64,000 nt of DNA from Nitrospirillum amazonense (GTDB lineage: Bacteria; Pseudomonadota; Alphaproteobacteria; Azospirillales; Azospirillaceae), in NCBI RefSeq assembly GCF_007828035.1, contig NZ_VITV01000006.1, positions 310,001 to 374,000 on the forward strand, read 5' to 3'. Positions 46,561 through 57,591 of this stretch are shown here, one piece after another; within the stretch, counting starts at the first letter, position 1; each line of letters begins with the position of its first letter. Made by a program: the position numbers and the translations under genes. The notes under the pieces are model-generated. The model was not told the origin of the DNA. It did not search any database and saw only the letters and a program-made list of their open reading frames with translations.

Positions 46561-48033
46561 ATGATCCGCCGACGGCACCCGTCATCGCGCCCGTGCCGTC
46601 GGCACCTGATGGCATCTACACTCACTCTGGGCACCCTGGCCCTGGCCTGCGCGGTTACCGCCAGCGCCAGGGCGCAGGAGGATGACACGATAGAGACGCC
46701 CGTGGCCCCGGCCGCGACCCGCCCGGCCATCAAGTCCAACCGGTGGCAGGAGGATTGGTCGGCCCTGGCCAATCCGGCGCTGCGCACCGAACCGCTGGAC
46801 GGGCTGAAGTACATCCCGCTGGACGCCACCAACCCTCAGACCTACCTGTCGCTGGGCCTGACCCTGCGCGAGCGGTTCGAGGATAACGAGGCGCCGCTAT
46901 TCGGCATCGGCGGGCGCAAGGGCGACAGCTACGTCATCCAGCGCCTGCAGACCCATATGGACCTGCGCATCGATGGCCATTGGCAGTTGTTCGGCCAGTT
47001 CGAGGATGCGCGCGCCTTCGACAAGACCACCCTGACGCCGGCCGACCAGAACCAGGCCGATCTGCGCCAGGCCTTCGTCGCCTACAGCGGCGACCTCACC
47101 GACGACATCACCTTGAAGGTGCGCGCCGGCCGGCAGGAAATGGGCTTCGACCGCCAGCGCTTCGTCTCCACCCGCGACGGGCCCAATGTGCGCCAGGCCT
47201 TCGATGCCGTGTGGGTCAACGTCGAGACCGCCCCCTGGCGCATCATCAGTTTCTGGAGCCACCCGGTGCAGTACCGCACGGGGGAGCCGTTCGACGACTA
47301 TTCCAACACCCACCTGCAATACGGCGGCATCCGCGTGGAGCATGCCGGTGTGGGTCCGGGAGAACTGTCCGCCTACTATTCCCGCTACCAGAACGACACC
47401 GCCAAATACCTGGACGCCAGCGGGCTGGAGCGGCGCGACATCTTCGACCTGCGCTATGCCGGTGCTGCGGCCGGCTTCGACTGGGATGTGGAAGGCATGG
47501 CCCAGTGGGGATCAGTGGGCCCCAAGGCGGTGGGGTCCTGGGCGGTCGGCGCCCTGACCGGCTATACCTTGAACGACGTCGTCTGGACGCCGCGCCTGGG
47601 CCTGCAGGCGGATGCCGCCTCGGGCGACGACCGCGCCGGCGACGGGCGGCTGGGCACCTTCAACCCGCTGTTCCCCAATGGCTATTATTTCGCGCTGGCG
47701 GGCTACACCGGCTATGCCAACCTGATCCACCTGAAGCCATCGCTGACGGTGAAGCCGATGCCGAAGCTGAGCCTGATGACGGCGGCGGGCCTGCTGTGGC
47801 GGCAGACGACGGCCGACGCCGTCTATGTCCAGCCCAGCAACGCCGTGCCCGGCACCGCCGGCAAGGGTACGCCCTGGACCGGCGTATACGGCCAGTTGCG
47901 CGCGGACTATGCCGTCACGGCCAACCTGACCACGGCGGTGGAGGCGGTGCACTACGCCGTCGGCGACACCTTGCGCCGCGCCGGCGGGCATGACAGCGAT
48001 TATCTGGGCATTGAAGTCAAACTGGGATGGTAA
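46561..48033 (+). CDS. Alginate-export-type outer-membrane porin
   Basis: 490 residues. An Arg-rich signal peptide is followed by a barrel with LSLGLTLRERFEDNEAPLFG, VIQRLQTHMDLRI, VRAGRQEMGFDRQRFVSTRD and GPNVRQAFDAVWVN, a pattern shared by the alginate_export family. Despite the name, many members import diverse aromatic or other compounds. The neighbouring genes suggest an uptake channel for the compound handled by the amidohydrolase pathway. Confidence 0.82.
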   Translation: MIRRRHPSSRPCRRHLMASTLTLGTLALACAVTASARAQEDDTIETPVAPAATRPAIKSNRWQEDWSALANPALRTEPLDGLKYIPLDATNPQTYLSLGLTLRERFEDNEAPLFGIGGRKGDSYVIQRLQTHMDLRIDGHWQLFGQFEDARAFDKTTLTPADQNQADLRQAFVAYSGDLTDDITLKVRAGRQEMGFDRQRFVSTRDGPNVRQAFDAVWVNVETAPWRIISFWSHPVQYRTGEPFDDYSNTHLQYGGIRVEHAGVGPGELSAYYSRYQNDTAKYLDASGLERRDIFDLRYAGAAAGFDWDVEGMAQWGSVGPKAVGSWAVGALTGYTLNDVVWTPRLGLQADAASGDDRAGDGRLGTFNPLFPNGYYFALAGYTGYANLIHLKPSLTVKPMPKLSLMTAAGLLWRQTTADAVYVQPSNAVPGTAGKGTPWTGVYGQLRADYAVTANLTTAVEAVHYAVGDTLRRAGGHDSDYLGIEVKLGW

Positions 48034-48037
48034 GGCC

Positions 48038-48733
48038 ATGAAACAGGGTTTGCCCGTGTTGTTGAGCGTCAACGGCGGCTATGTCGACACCGCCGGTTTC
48101 CTGGCCTTGCAGGGGTTGTTCACCGCCCATGTCACCGGCAACTTCGTCACCTTCGGCGCATCCCTGGTGCTGGGCACCTCGGGCGCCGGAGCCAAGCTGC
48201 TGGCCCTGCCGGTGTTCTGCGTGGTGGTGATCCTGTCGCGCTTCCTCTGCGCCGGACTGGAACGGCGGCAGATCCCCATCCTGCGCACCCTGCTGGTGCT
48301 GAAGATGCTGCTGCTGGCCGGCGGCGCCGCCCTGGCCATCCACTTCGGCCCCTTCCACAACGGTGACGCCCTGCCCGCCATCGTCACGGGCATGGTGCTG
48401 GTCACCGCCATGGCCCTGCAGAACGGCATGCACCGCGCCCATATGAGCACCACGCCGCCCACCACCCTGATGACTGGCACCACCACCCAGATCATGATCG
48501 ATCTGGCCGACCTGATGCGCGGCGTGACGGGGGAGGCGCGGGCCGCCGCCAAGGGGCGCCTGGGCAAGATGTCGGCCAGCGTCATCGGCTTCGCGTTCGG
48601 TTGCGCCGCTGCCGCCGGCCTGTTCCTGGTGGTGCGCGAATGGGCCTTCGTCGTGCCGCCGGTCATCGCCTTCATCGGCGTCCTGGTGACGGGCGACGTC
48701 CAGGCTAGCCCTGTGGCGCCAGCAGGACGGTGA
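48038..48733 (+). CDS. YoaK-family (DUF1275) membrane protein
   Basis: 231 residues, about six membrane segments. LLSVNGGYVDTAGFLALQGL and FTAHVTGNFVTFGASL match the YoaK/DUF1275 family, inner-membrane proteins of unknown function. ATG 48038 is 4 bp after the porin stop. It is the last gene of the run and converges on the broken regulator gene, overlapping it by 29 bp. Confidence 0.8.
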   Translation: MKQGLPVLLSVNGGYVDTAGFLALQGLFTAHVTGNFVTFGASLVLGTSGAGAKLLALPVFCVVVILSRFLCAGLERRQIPILRTLLVLKMLLLAGGAALAIHFGPFHNGDALPAIVTGMVLVTAMALQNGMHRAHMSTTPPTTLMTGTTTQIMIDLADLMRGVTGEARAAAKGRLGKMSASVIGFAFGCAAAAGLFLVVREWAFVVPPVIAFIGVLVTGDVQASPVAPAGR

Positions 48734-49070
48734 GCAGGATCTCCTCCCCCACCTCGCAGTCCTGGTACAGCGCCTCTTCCAGCGCGTTCAGCGCCCGGTT
48801 GATGCGCACCAGCTTGGCGGCGTCCGCGCGCACCACGTGGAAGCGCGCCGCCAAGGTGCGCTGATCGCCCTCGAAGCGCGGAGTGCCCCCCTCGATAGCG
48901 GCGGAGGAGGATAGGTGGTCCGCCACCATGGCGTAAACCGCCTTCGGCCGGCGCGCTCCCCGCCGTTCCCCCACCACCCGCAACAGCCCGATCTCCTCCA
49001 TCTGTTTCAGGTGATGGTAGAGCGAGGTCACCGGCCGGCCCATGCGCTGGGCGATTTCCCGCTGGTATGA
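48705..49070 (-). pseudogene. 5'-truncated ArsR-like transcriptional regulator
   Basis: The readable part starts REIAQRMGRPVTSLYHHLKQ, the recognition half of a winged helix-turn-helix, and continues through GLLRVVGERRGARRPKAVYA to the C-terminus. About 40 N-terminal residues that should precede REIAQ are missing: an in-frame stop lies at 49071-49073. The upstream DNA instead reads as the end of another gene on the opposite strand. The remaining 112-codon frame has a possible ATG at 49043, but the product would lack half its DNA-binding domain. Confidence 0.65.
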
Positions 49071-49161
49071 CTACGTCCTGCATTTCGGCCCCGGCGTCTT
49101 CCTGCCCTTCGCCGTCCGCCTGGGGGAAGATGGCAAGGTGGCGGGCTTCTCCATCGGCTAG
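49063..49161 (+). pseudogene. C-terminal remnant of a serine-hydrolase-like gene
   Basis: A plus-strand frame WYDYVLHFGPGVFLPFAVRL, continuing to GEDGKVAGFSIG and TAG at 49159. The pattern resembles the last ~30 residues of beta-lactamase-related or similar enzymes (strand plus DGKVAGF). It has no body upstream; it abuts the broken regulator. The two together mark a deletion scar. Confidence 0.45.
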
Positions 49162-49225
49162 CGCTTCCTTCCCACCGCCGCTATAGTTACCGGTAACATG
49201 CCGAGTGGCTATAAAGGGAGGAAAC

Positions 49226-50329
49226 ATGAACGGGACCAAGCGGGTACTCGCCCGATGCGTAATGGCGGCTGTTTGCCTGGCCGGGCTGGCCGGAAATCCC
49301 GCACTGGCCGCCACCGTCGAACACACCACTGTCGAGCGCGCGCCCTGGGGCACCGGCCCAGGTGGAGAGAAAACGGAGACGCTGACCGTCGCCAACGACA
49401 TCGCCCGCCTGACGCTGTCCACCTATGGCGCGCGCATGGTGTCGCTGCAGTTGCCCGACCGCGACGGCCATTGGTCGGACGTGCTGATCCTGCCCGACAC
49501 ACCGGACAAGCTGACGGATTTCTGGGTGATGGCCGGCGCCTCCATCGGCCGGTTCGCCAACCGCATCGCCAACGGCGCCTTCACGCTGGACGGCAAGACC
49601 TACCAGGTGGACCGCAACCTGGGGCCCCATACCCTGCACGGCGGGTCCAACGGCTTCGACAGCCGGGTGTGGGAGGCCAAGGCCGTGCGCGACGGCGTGG
49701 AATTCCACTATGTCTCGGCGGATGGGGAAATGGGCTTCCCGGGCACGATGGACGTGAGCGTGGCCTATCACCTGGCCAGGCGCGGGGGGCAGGCCATCGT
49801 CACCATCGACTATGCCGCCACCACGGACAAGCCAACGGTGGTCAACCTGACCAACCATGCCTTCTTCAACCTGGCGGGCGCCGGGCAGCCCATGACCGGC
49901 CAGGCCGTCACCATCGCCGCCGATCGCTACACCCCCACCAGCCCCGACGCCATCCCCGACGGCAGCGTCAAGCCGGTGGACGGCACCCGTTTCGACCTGC
50001 GCCATTCGACGAGCTTCAGCGCCATCCTGGGCAGCGGCGGCATGGACCAGAACTTCGTCCTGTCCGCCCCCGGTCTGAAGACCCTCGTGGCCACGGTGAC
50101 CGACACAGCCTCCGGCCGCATGATGGAGGTGTACACCACCGAGCCCGGGCTGCAATTCTACCTGCCGGCCAAGCCGCCCGCCCTGAACGGCGTGCCCACC
50201 CACGGCTTTTCCCTGGAATCCCAGCACTTCCCGGACAGCCCCAACCACCCCTCCTTCCCGTCGACCATCCTGCGACCGGGCCAAACCTTCCACTCCACCA
50301 CCCGTTATGTGTTTACGGTGGGGCGGTGA
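49226..50329 (+). CDS. galM: Exported aldose 1-epimerase (galactose mutarotase)
   Basis: About 367 residues. A signal peptide (MAAVCLAGLAGNPALAA) suggests periplasmic location, unlike the usual cytosolic enzyme. IGRFANRIANGAF, HTLHGGSNGFDSRVW, the catalytic His region VVNLTNHAFFNLAG and the Glu region VYTTEPGLQFYLP are all present. It interconverts alpha and beta anomers of aldoses. GGGAGG precedes ATG 49226. Confidence 0.88.
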   Translation: MNGTKRVLARCVMAAVCLAGLAGNPALAATVEHTTVERAPWGTGPGGEKTETLTVANDIARLTLSTYGARMVSLQLPDRDGHWSDVLILPDTPDKLTDFWVMAGASIGRFANRIANGAFTLDGKTYQVDRNLGPHTLHGGSNGFDSRVWEAKAVRDGVEFHYVSADGEMGFPGTMDVSVAYHLARRGGQAIVTIDYAATTDKPTVVNLTNHAFFNLAGAGQPMTGQAVTIAADRYTPTSPDAIPDGSVKPVDGTRFDLRHSTSFSAILGSGGMDQNFVLSAPGLKTLVATVTDTASGRMMEVYTTEPGLQFYLPAKPPALNGVPTHGFSLESQHFPDSPNHPSFPSTILRPGQTFHSTTRYVFTVGR

Positions 50330-50358
50330 GGGCACGATATGGAAATTAAGAGCGTCAG

Positions 50359-51240
50359 CTACCCCTGCCGCCGCCGCCAAGCCGCCGGGGGCATGCCCGT
50401 GGCTGCGGCGAAGACGCGGGTCAGATGACTTTGGTCAGCGAAGCCGCAAACCAAGGCGATCTCCGCGATGGGTAGCGGGCCGCGCAGCAGCTCCCGCGCG
50501 CGGGCCACGCGATGGTCCAGCAGCCAGCGATACGGCGTCTGGCCGGTGGTTTCGCGGAAGGCTTTGATGAAATGGCTGCGCGACAGGCCGCATTCGGCCG
50601 CCACCTCAGCGATGGCGACGTCACCGCCCATGTTGGCCATCAGGAACTCCTTGGCGCGCGCCTCTTGCCATTGCGACAGGCCGCCCGTGCGCCGGCCGGC
50701 CGACGGCGCCAGCGTGGCCATGCCGCCATAGGTCTGGGCCACGTGGATGGTCAGGGCCAGGGCCACCTGGTCCACGAACAGGCGGTTGCCCCGATCCGGC
50801 ACGTCCAGTGCCGGCAGCAAGGCGGACGCCAAGCCATAGGCCACCGGGTCCACCGTGCCCCGCGCGCAGGCGAAGCCGCTGATCGCCGGGCGCTCCAGCT
50901 CCTCCGTCAGGGCGTTCAAGCTGGCGCGCGGAATCTGGACGCGCACATTGTCGAAGGATGAAAGGTGGCGGCAGGCCCAGCCCTCCCCCAAGTGGGTGAC
51001 GGACAAGGCCATGCGGGCGTGCCCGCCGGCAAAGACCAGGCGGCCGCCGCGCCACAGCTCATGCCGGGGAAAATCGCGCAGCTGGATGATGACGGAAAAC
51101 ATGTCCAGGCACGGGATGTCTTGCCGGTCGCGGCTCGCGGGGTGGTCCTGGCGCAGGCGCAGGACCTGCGTGTCGCCCGCCCGCAGGCCCGTGGCGCGCG
51201 GCCCATCCGGGCGGGCACTGGCCAAGTGTGTGTCCGGCAT
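50359..51240 (-). CDS. AraC-family transcriptional regulator
   Basis: About 293 residues. The C-terminal double helix-turn-helix is clear (VAAECGLSRSHFIKAFRETT and IALVCGFADQSHLTRVFAAA). The N-terminal ~180 residues show no recognised sensor motif. GGGGGAG lies just before ATG 51240, favouring it over ATG 51252. It is convergent with galM and transcribed away from the antiporter gene; its targets are unknown. Confidence 0.85.
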   Translation of the reverse strand: MPDTHLASARPDGPRATGLRAGDTQVLRLRQDHPASRDRQDIPCLDMFSVIIQLRDFPRHELWRGGRLVFAGGHARMALSVTHLGEGWACRHLSSFDNVRVQIPRASLNALTEELERPAISGFACARGTVDPVAYGLASALLPALDVPDRGNRLFVDQVALALTIHVAQTYGGMATLAPSAGRRTGGLSQWQEARAKEFLMANMGGDVAIAEVAAECGLSRSHFIKAFRETTGQTPYRWLLDHRVARARELLRGPLPIAEIALVCGFADQSHLTRVFAAATGMPPAAWRRRQG

Positions 51241-51370
51241 GATCTCCCCCATCTGGTTGGCGCGATCCCGCTTCCCCCCGAAGGGGGTGCCCCTCTAGAC
51301 TACAGCCGCTGGGGACGGGTTGTCGAAAGGCAAGGCCGTGGCAGAACCGTCGCCGGCATCCACTCCACCA

Positions 51371-51389
51371 TCCCGCCGTTTTGGCGGGA
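51371..51389. other. Short hairpin between AraC and antiporter genes
   Basis: TCCCGCC and GGCGGGA pair around GTTTT, about 110 bp before the antiporter ATG. It may be part of the antiporter leader. Nothing else is visible in 51241-51497 beyond presumed promoters. Confidence 0.3.
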
Positions 51390-51497
51390 CTATCGTTCAA
51401 ATCCACGCGCATCCGACAAGAACGGTCGCGCACCGGGGCCCTACGGTGGCCTTCATTCGCGTGGAAAAGTGTTTTGCCAGTAAATCATTGGGGAATC

Positions 51498-53090
51498 ATG
51501 AGCAGCGTCGGGCAGTTCGAATTCATCCTGCTGCTGTTGGTGGCCATCCTGGGCCTGCGGCTGCTGGCCGGCCGTTTGGGCTTGCCGCCGGCGGCGGCGC
51601 TGATCATGGGCGGGATGGGCCTGGCCTTCGTGCCGGGTGTGCCGACCTTCGACCTGGACCCTGACCTTGTGCTGGTGCTGTTCCTGCCACCGCTGCTGAT
51701 GGATGGAGCTTATTACACCGTCTGGCGGGAGTTCCGGCGCAACCTGGCCGCCATCCTGCAACTGGCCATCGGCGCGGTGCTGTTCACCACCCTGGCCGTG
51801 GGCGTGGTCACCCATATGCTGGTGCCCCACCTGCCTTGGGCGGTGTGCTTCGCGCTCGGCGCCGTGGTCTCACCCCCCGACGCGGTGGCGGCCAAGGCGG
51901 TGCTGGAGCATGTGACCCTGCCCCGCCGCCTGGTCGTGCTGCTGGAGGGGGAAAGCCTGCTGAACGACGCCGCCGGCCTGGTGCTGTTCCGCTTCGCCAT
52001 CGCCGCGGCGTTGACCGGCGCCTTCAGCCTGGGCCAGGCCACCCTGGCCTTCACCGGGCTGGCGGTGGGCGGCGTCATCGTGGGCGGCGTTCTGGGCTAT
52101 CTCTGGATTCGGGGTCTGCGCCTGCTCAAACATGAGCACCTGACCATCACCGCCATCTTCATGCTGCCCTGGGCCGCCTATATCCTGGGGGAGGCGGCGG
52201 GCGTCTCCGGCGTCATTGCCACGGTGGCCGCCGGCCTGGTGCTGGGCTGGCACCAGCATGAGGTCTTCACCGCCAGCGTGCGCCTGATGAGCACCGCCGC
52301 CTGGCAGGTCATGGTCTTCGTGCTGGAGGCCCTGGTTTTCATCCTGATCGGCCTGTCGCTGCGCGGCGTGATGAGCCGCCTGGGCGGTGTGGAACACGCG
52401 CTGGGCACCCTGGCCGTGCCGGTTTTGGCCGTGCTGGGCACCGTCGTGGCCGCCCGCTTCCTCTGGGTCTTCGCGGCGGAAGGGGCGGGCCAGATCCTGG
52501 GCCTGCTGGTGAAGCGACGGCCACTATGGTCCCCCGCCAGCGCCCTGCTGCTGAGTTGGGCCGGCATGCGGGGTGTGGTCACCCTGGCCGTGGCCCTGTC
52601 CATCCCTACCGGGGTGCCGGGACGCGACCTGATCCTGGCCGCCGCCTTCGCCGTCATCCTGGGCACCGTGTTGATCCAGGGCAGCAGCCTGGGCCCCCTG
52701 ATCCGCTGGCTAGGCCTGGACAAGTCCGCCGGGCACCAGGGTGCGGTGCTGACCGCCCCCCAGGCCATGGCCGCCGTCGCCGCCGCCCAGCTGGAGGCCG
52801 TGCGCGCCCGCGCCCATAATGCCGACGGCAGCGTGCGCCACCCCCGCCTGCTGGAGCAGTACACCCACCGCGCCCGGGTGGCCGAGCGCTACTCCAAGGA
52901 GCGGGACGTGCTGAGCGCCGACCGCAGCGAGCACTACGACGTGATCCTGGCCACCATCGCCGCCGGACGGACGGAGGTGCTGCGCCTACACCGCACCGGC
53001 CGCATCCACGACGACGTGCTGCACGTCCTGGAATATGAGCTGGACTTGCAGGAGATGGCGGCCAGCACGTCGAGAATGAGGTTGGGGTAA
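51498..53090 (+). CDS. CPA1-family Na+(K+)/H+ antiporter
   Basis: 530 residues, about 12 membrane segments. VVSPPDAVAAKAV and LEGESLLNDAAGLVLFRFA carry the conserved acidic residues of NhaP-type CPA1 exchangers; LLSWAGMRGVVTLAVALSIP is the usual later motif. A ~115-residue cytoplasmic C-terminal region follows. ATG 51498 is chosen because membrane segments start right after it. It probably controls internal pH or cation load. Confidence 0.88.
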   Translation: MSSVGQFEFILLLLVAILGLRLLAGRLGLPPAAALIMGGMGLAFVPGVPTFDLDPDLVLVLFLPPLLMDGAYYTVWREFRRNLAAILQLAIGAVLFTTLAVGVVTHMLVPHLPWAVCFALGAVVSPPDAVAAKAVLEHVTLPRRLVVLLEGESLLNDAAGLVLFRFAIAAALTGAFSLGQATLAFTGLAVGGVIVGGVLGYLWIRGLRLLKHEHLTITAIFMLPWAAYILGEAAGVSGVIATVAAGLVLGWHQHEVFTASVRLMSTAAWQVMVFVLEALVFILIGLSLRGVMSRLGGVEHALGTLAVPVLAVLGTVVAARFLWVFAAEGAGQILGLLVKRRPLWSPASALLLSWAGMRGVVTLAVALSIPTGVPGRDLILAAAFAVILGTVLIQGSSLGPLIRWLGLDKSAGHQGAVLTAPQAMAAVAAAQLEAVRARAHNADGSVRHPRLLEQYTHRARVAERYSKERDVLSADRSEHYDVILATIAAGRTEVLRLHRTGRIHDDVLHVLEYELDLQEMAASTSRMRLG

Positions 53091-53116
53091 GCTCCTCGGC
53101 GTTATGGCTATTTCCG

Positions 53117-53539
53117 CTAATGCCTCGTCTGGTCTGGCCGCTCAGCGATAATCCGGCCGACGGCACTGTCAAGAATGGCCTCGAATTCAGCGATCTGCTC
53201 GGGCGATGTGCCAAGTTCGGCCAAGTGGGGGGCCGATTCCGCAATTCCTCGAAGGTATTCCCGGAGTTGATCTTCAAAGTTTCCAGTAACGAAAACCTCG
53301 TAGTTGAGCTGTGGCGCGCAGTCGTATAGCCGCTCTTTTTTTTTCAGTTTTGAACGAGCCGGATATCGCAGTCTCATACCTTCCGGCATGACGGTTGGAA
53401 CATATCGTATCTTCGCGTCAACACTCGCAAGGCTAGACGTGGCAAATGCCGCGCTGAGAAATGGACCGACGCAGCGACGCGCCACATCCAGAGCCGCATA
53501 CGCGGGCTGGAAAACTTCAGCTGAGGCATAGAATTCCAC
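53117..53539 (-). CDS. Uncharacterised small protein
   Basis: 140 residues from GTG 53539, which has GGAGG four bases upstream and avoids overlapping the PadR gene; ATG 53584 would overlap it. No signal peptide or membrane segment. RYVPTVMPEGMRLRYPARSK and a C-terminal helical SPEQIAEFEAILDSAVGRII are the most distinctive parts. The base composition is visibly poorer in GC than neighbours, so recent acquisition is possible. Confidence 0.6.
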   Translation of the reverse strand: MEFYASAEVFQPAYAALDVARRCVGPFLSAAFATSSLASVDAKIRYVPTVMPEGMRLRYPARSKLKKKERLYDCAPQLNYEVFVTGNFEDQLREYLRGIAESAPHLAELGTSPEQIAEFEAILDSAVGRIIAERPDQTRH

Positions 53540-53561
53540 GTGCCCTCCGATATCAAAGCGT

Positions 53562-54110
53562 TTAACGGGTCGCCATATCCTCATCCGCCGCCAGCACGGC
53601 GATGGCCTTGCGGCAGAAGTCCACCCATAGCGTTTCCGCCATCACGCCGGCCTGTAGCACCAGATGCTGCAGCTCCCGCTGGCGGCTGTCGGCACCGTTG
53701 GGGAAGTCGCGCCGTTCGATCTCCTGATACAGGGCCAGCTTTTCCAGATGCTGGGCCAGGCGGCTTTCGATGTCGCGCACCAGGTCGGTGGGGCCGATCA
53801 CCGCCTCCGCCCGCAGGCGCACCATCAGTTCATCGCGCAGGGGTTTGGGCTCCTGTGCCTCCCCCGTCCAGCGGCGCAGTTCCTCCCGCCCGGCGGGCAG
53901 CACCTGATAGGCGCGCTTGCGGCCCCGGCCGGCCTCCGGCTCCAAGGCCGTGATCCAGCCCAGTTCCTCCAGCCGTTTCAGCTCGCGGTAAATCTGCTGA
54001 TGCGTCGCCTGCCAGAAGAAGCCGATGGAACGGTCAAAACGGCCCGCCAATTCGGAGCCGGAGCAGGGGCGCTCCAACAAGGCGGTCAGCAGGGCGTGAG
54101 GCAGGGACAT
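53562..54110 (-). CDS. PadR-family transcriptional regulator
   Basis: About 182 residues. The N-terminal winged helix (HALLTALLERPCSGSELAGR; HQQIYRELKRLEELGWI; RGRKRAYQVLPAGREEL) matches PadR, and the C-terminal helical Vir_act_alpha_C-like part (RLRAEAVIGPTDLVRDIESR) is the dimerisation domain. It diverges from the fadH-like gene, with two palindromes between them (54161-54219). It probably represses that operon and itself. Confidence 0.9.
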   Translation of the reverse strand: MSLPHALLTALLERPCSGSELAGRFDRSIGFFWQATHQQIYRELKRLEELGWITALEPEAGRGRKRAYQVLPAGREELRRWTGEAQEPKPLRDELMVRLRAEAVIGPTDLVRDIESRLAQHLEKLALYQEIERRDFPNGADSRQRELQHLVLQAGVMAETLWVDFCRKAIAVLAADEDMATR

Positions 54111-54160
54111 GACGGCTCGATCCAAGAATGCGGCCCCTGACGGTACCCGGCCGGACCGCC

Positions 54161-56284
<2,124 letters not shown>

Positions 56285-56295
56285 CGGAGACCATC

Positions 56296-56730
56296 ATGAC
56301 CGACCTGCCGCTGCATCCCGCCGTCGCCGCCAGCCTGGAAAAATGGCACGACGGCGTCGCTCGCCGCGACCTGTCCTTCCTGCCCGCCATCGTGCATCCG
56401 GAGGCGGTGTTCCGTTCCCCCATGGCGTTCACGCCCTATGGCCCGGCGCAGGCCTTGGTCCTCATCCTGGGCACCGTCATCCAGGTGTTTCAGGATTTCG
56501 CCTATCACCGCCAGTTCATCGACGCCGACGGCCTGAACGTGGTGCTGGAGTTCAGCGCCAAGGTGGGCGAGCGCGCGCTGAAGGGCATCGACATGATCCG
56601 CTTCGACGCGCAGGGCCGCATCGTGGAGTTCGAGGTGATGGTCCGCCCCATGAGCGGCCTGCAGGCCCTGGGCGAGGAAATGAGCCGCCGCCTGGCCCAT
56701 GCCCTGCCCGCGCACAAGCAGCGGATCTGA
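56296..56730 (+). CDS. NTF2-like/SnoaL-fold small protein
   Basis: 144 residues, cytoplasmic. WHDGVARRDLSFLPAIVHPE and a later RFDAQGRIVEFEVMVRPMSG fit the NTF2-like superfamily, which includes polyketide cyclases, ketosteroid isomerases and binding proteins. It starts 11 bp after the reductase stop. It may act on an acyl-CoA or ketone intermediate of the same pathway. Confidence 0.72.
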   Translation: MTDLPLHPAVAASLEKWHDGVARRDLSFLPAIVHPEAVFRSPMAFTPYGPAQALVLILGTVIQVFQDFAYHRQFIDADGLNVVLEFSAKVGERALKGIDMIRFDAQGRIVEFEVMVRPMSGLQALGEEMSRRLAHALPAHKQRI

Positions 56731-56760
56731 CCAAGCCCGGCGCCCGAGGGAGCGGAAACC

Positions 56761-57588
56761 ATGACACATGCGGTCCCCCAGAGGGCGGTCCCCCAGAGGG
56801 TCGGCCTGGACATCGAGGGTGCCATTGCCCATGTCCGCCTGACCCGGCCGGAGAAGCTGAACGCCCTGGATTTGGACACGCTGCGCCAACTGGTGCGCAC
56901 GGCCGCCACCATCCGGCGCCAGCCGCAAATCCGCGCCGTCATCCTCAGCGGCGACGGGCCGGCCTTCAGCGCCGGGCTGGACTTCGCCGCCGTGACCCGG
57001 AAGCCGTGGGAGGTGGTGAAGGCCTTCGTCACCCTGGGCCGCAGCACCAACCTGTTCCAGCGCACCTGCTGGTGCTGGCGCGAGCTGCCGGTGCCGGTCA
57101 TCGCCGTGCTGCATGGCCGCTGCTATGGCGGCGCCCTGCAGGTGGCGCTGGCCGCCGATTTTCGCATCGCCACGCCGGACTGCGAGCTATCGGTGATGGA
57201 GGGCAAGTGGGGCCTGATCCCGGACATGAGCGGCAGCGTGTCCCTGCGCGAGCTGGTGCCCATCGACGTGGCCAAGCGTCTGACCATGACGGCCCAGGTG
57301 ATCAGCGGGACGGAGGCCAAGGCCCTGAACCTGGTGACCGAGGTGGCCGACGACCCCATGGCGGCGGCGGAAGCGTTGGCGGCCGAGCTGTGCGCGCGCT
57401 CCCCCGATGCGGTGGCCGGCGCCAAGGCCCTGTTCCAGCGCGCCTGGAGCGCCAGCATCCGGGGCGCCTTCGCGGCCGAGCGCCGCATCCAGTTCAAGAT
57501 CATGCGGGGCCCCAACTGGCGCATCGCGCTCAGCGCCGGCTTGGAAAAGAAGCCGCCGCAGTTCCGTGAACGCAGCTTCAGGCCCTGA
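56761..57588 (+). CDS. Crotonase/enoyl-CoA hydratase-isomerase family protein
   Basis: 275 residues. The crotonase fold shows oxyanion-hole regions AVILSGDGPAFSAGLDFAAV and LHGRCYGGALQVALAADFRI. The usual GAGG segment is replaced by GLIPDMSGSV, as in a subgroup of less-studied members, so the reaction (hydration or isomerisation) is uncertain. An N-terminal direct repeat (VPQRAVPQR) is odd. It closes the three-gene operon. Confidence 0.82.
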   Translation: MTHAVPQRAVPQRVGLDIEGAIAHVRLTRPEKLNALDLDTLRQLVRTAATIRRQPQIRAVILSGDGPAFSAGLDFAAVTRKPWEVVKAFVTLGRSTNLFQRTCWCWRELPVPVIAVLHGRCYGGALQVALAADFRIATPDCELSVMEGKWGLIPDMSGSVSLRELVPIDVAKRLTMTAQVISGTEAKALNLVTEVADDPMAAAEALAAELCARSPDAVAGAKALFQRAWSASIRGAFAAERRIQFKIMRGPNWRIALSAGLEKKPPQFRERSFRP

Positions 57589-57591
57589 ACC

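Noticed and set aside
51371-51389. Terminator for the AraC gene
   Set aside because: It lies upstream of that gene's start, and the gene reads away from it, so it cannot end that transcript.
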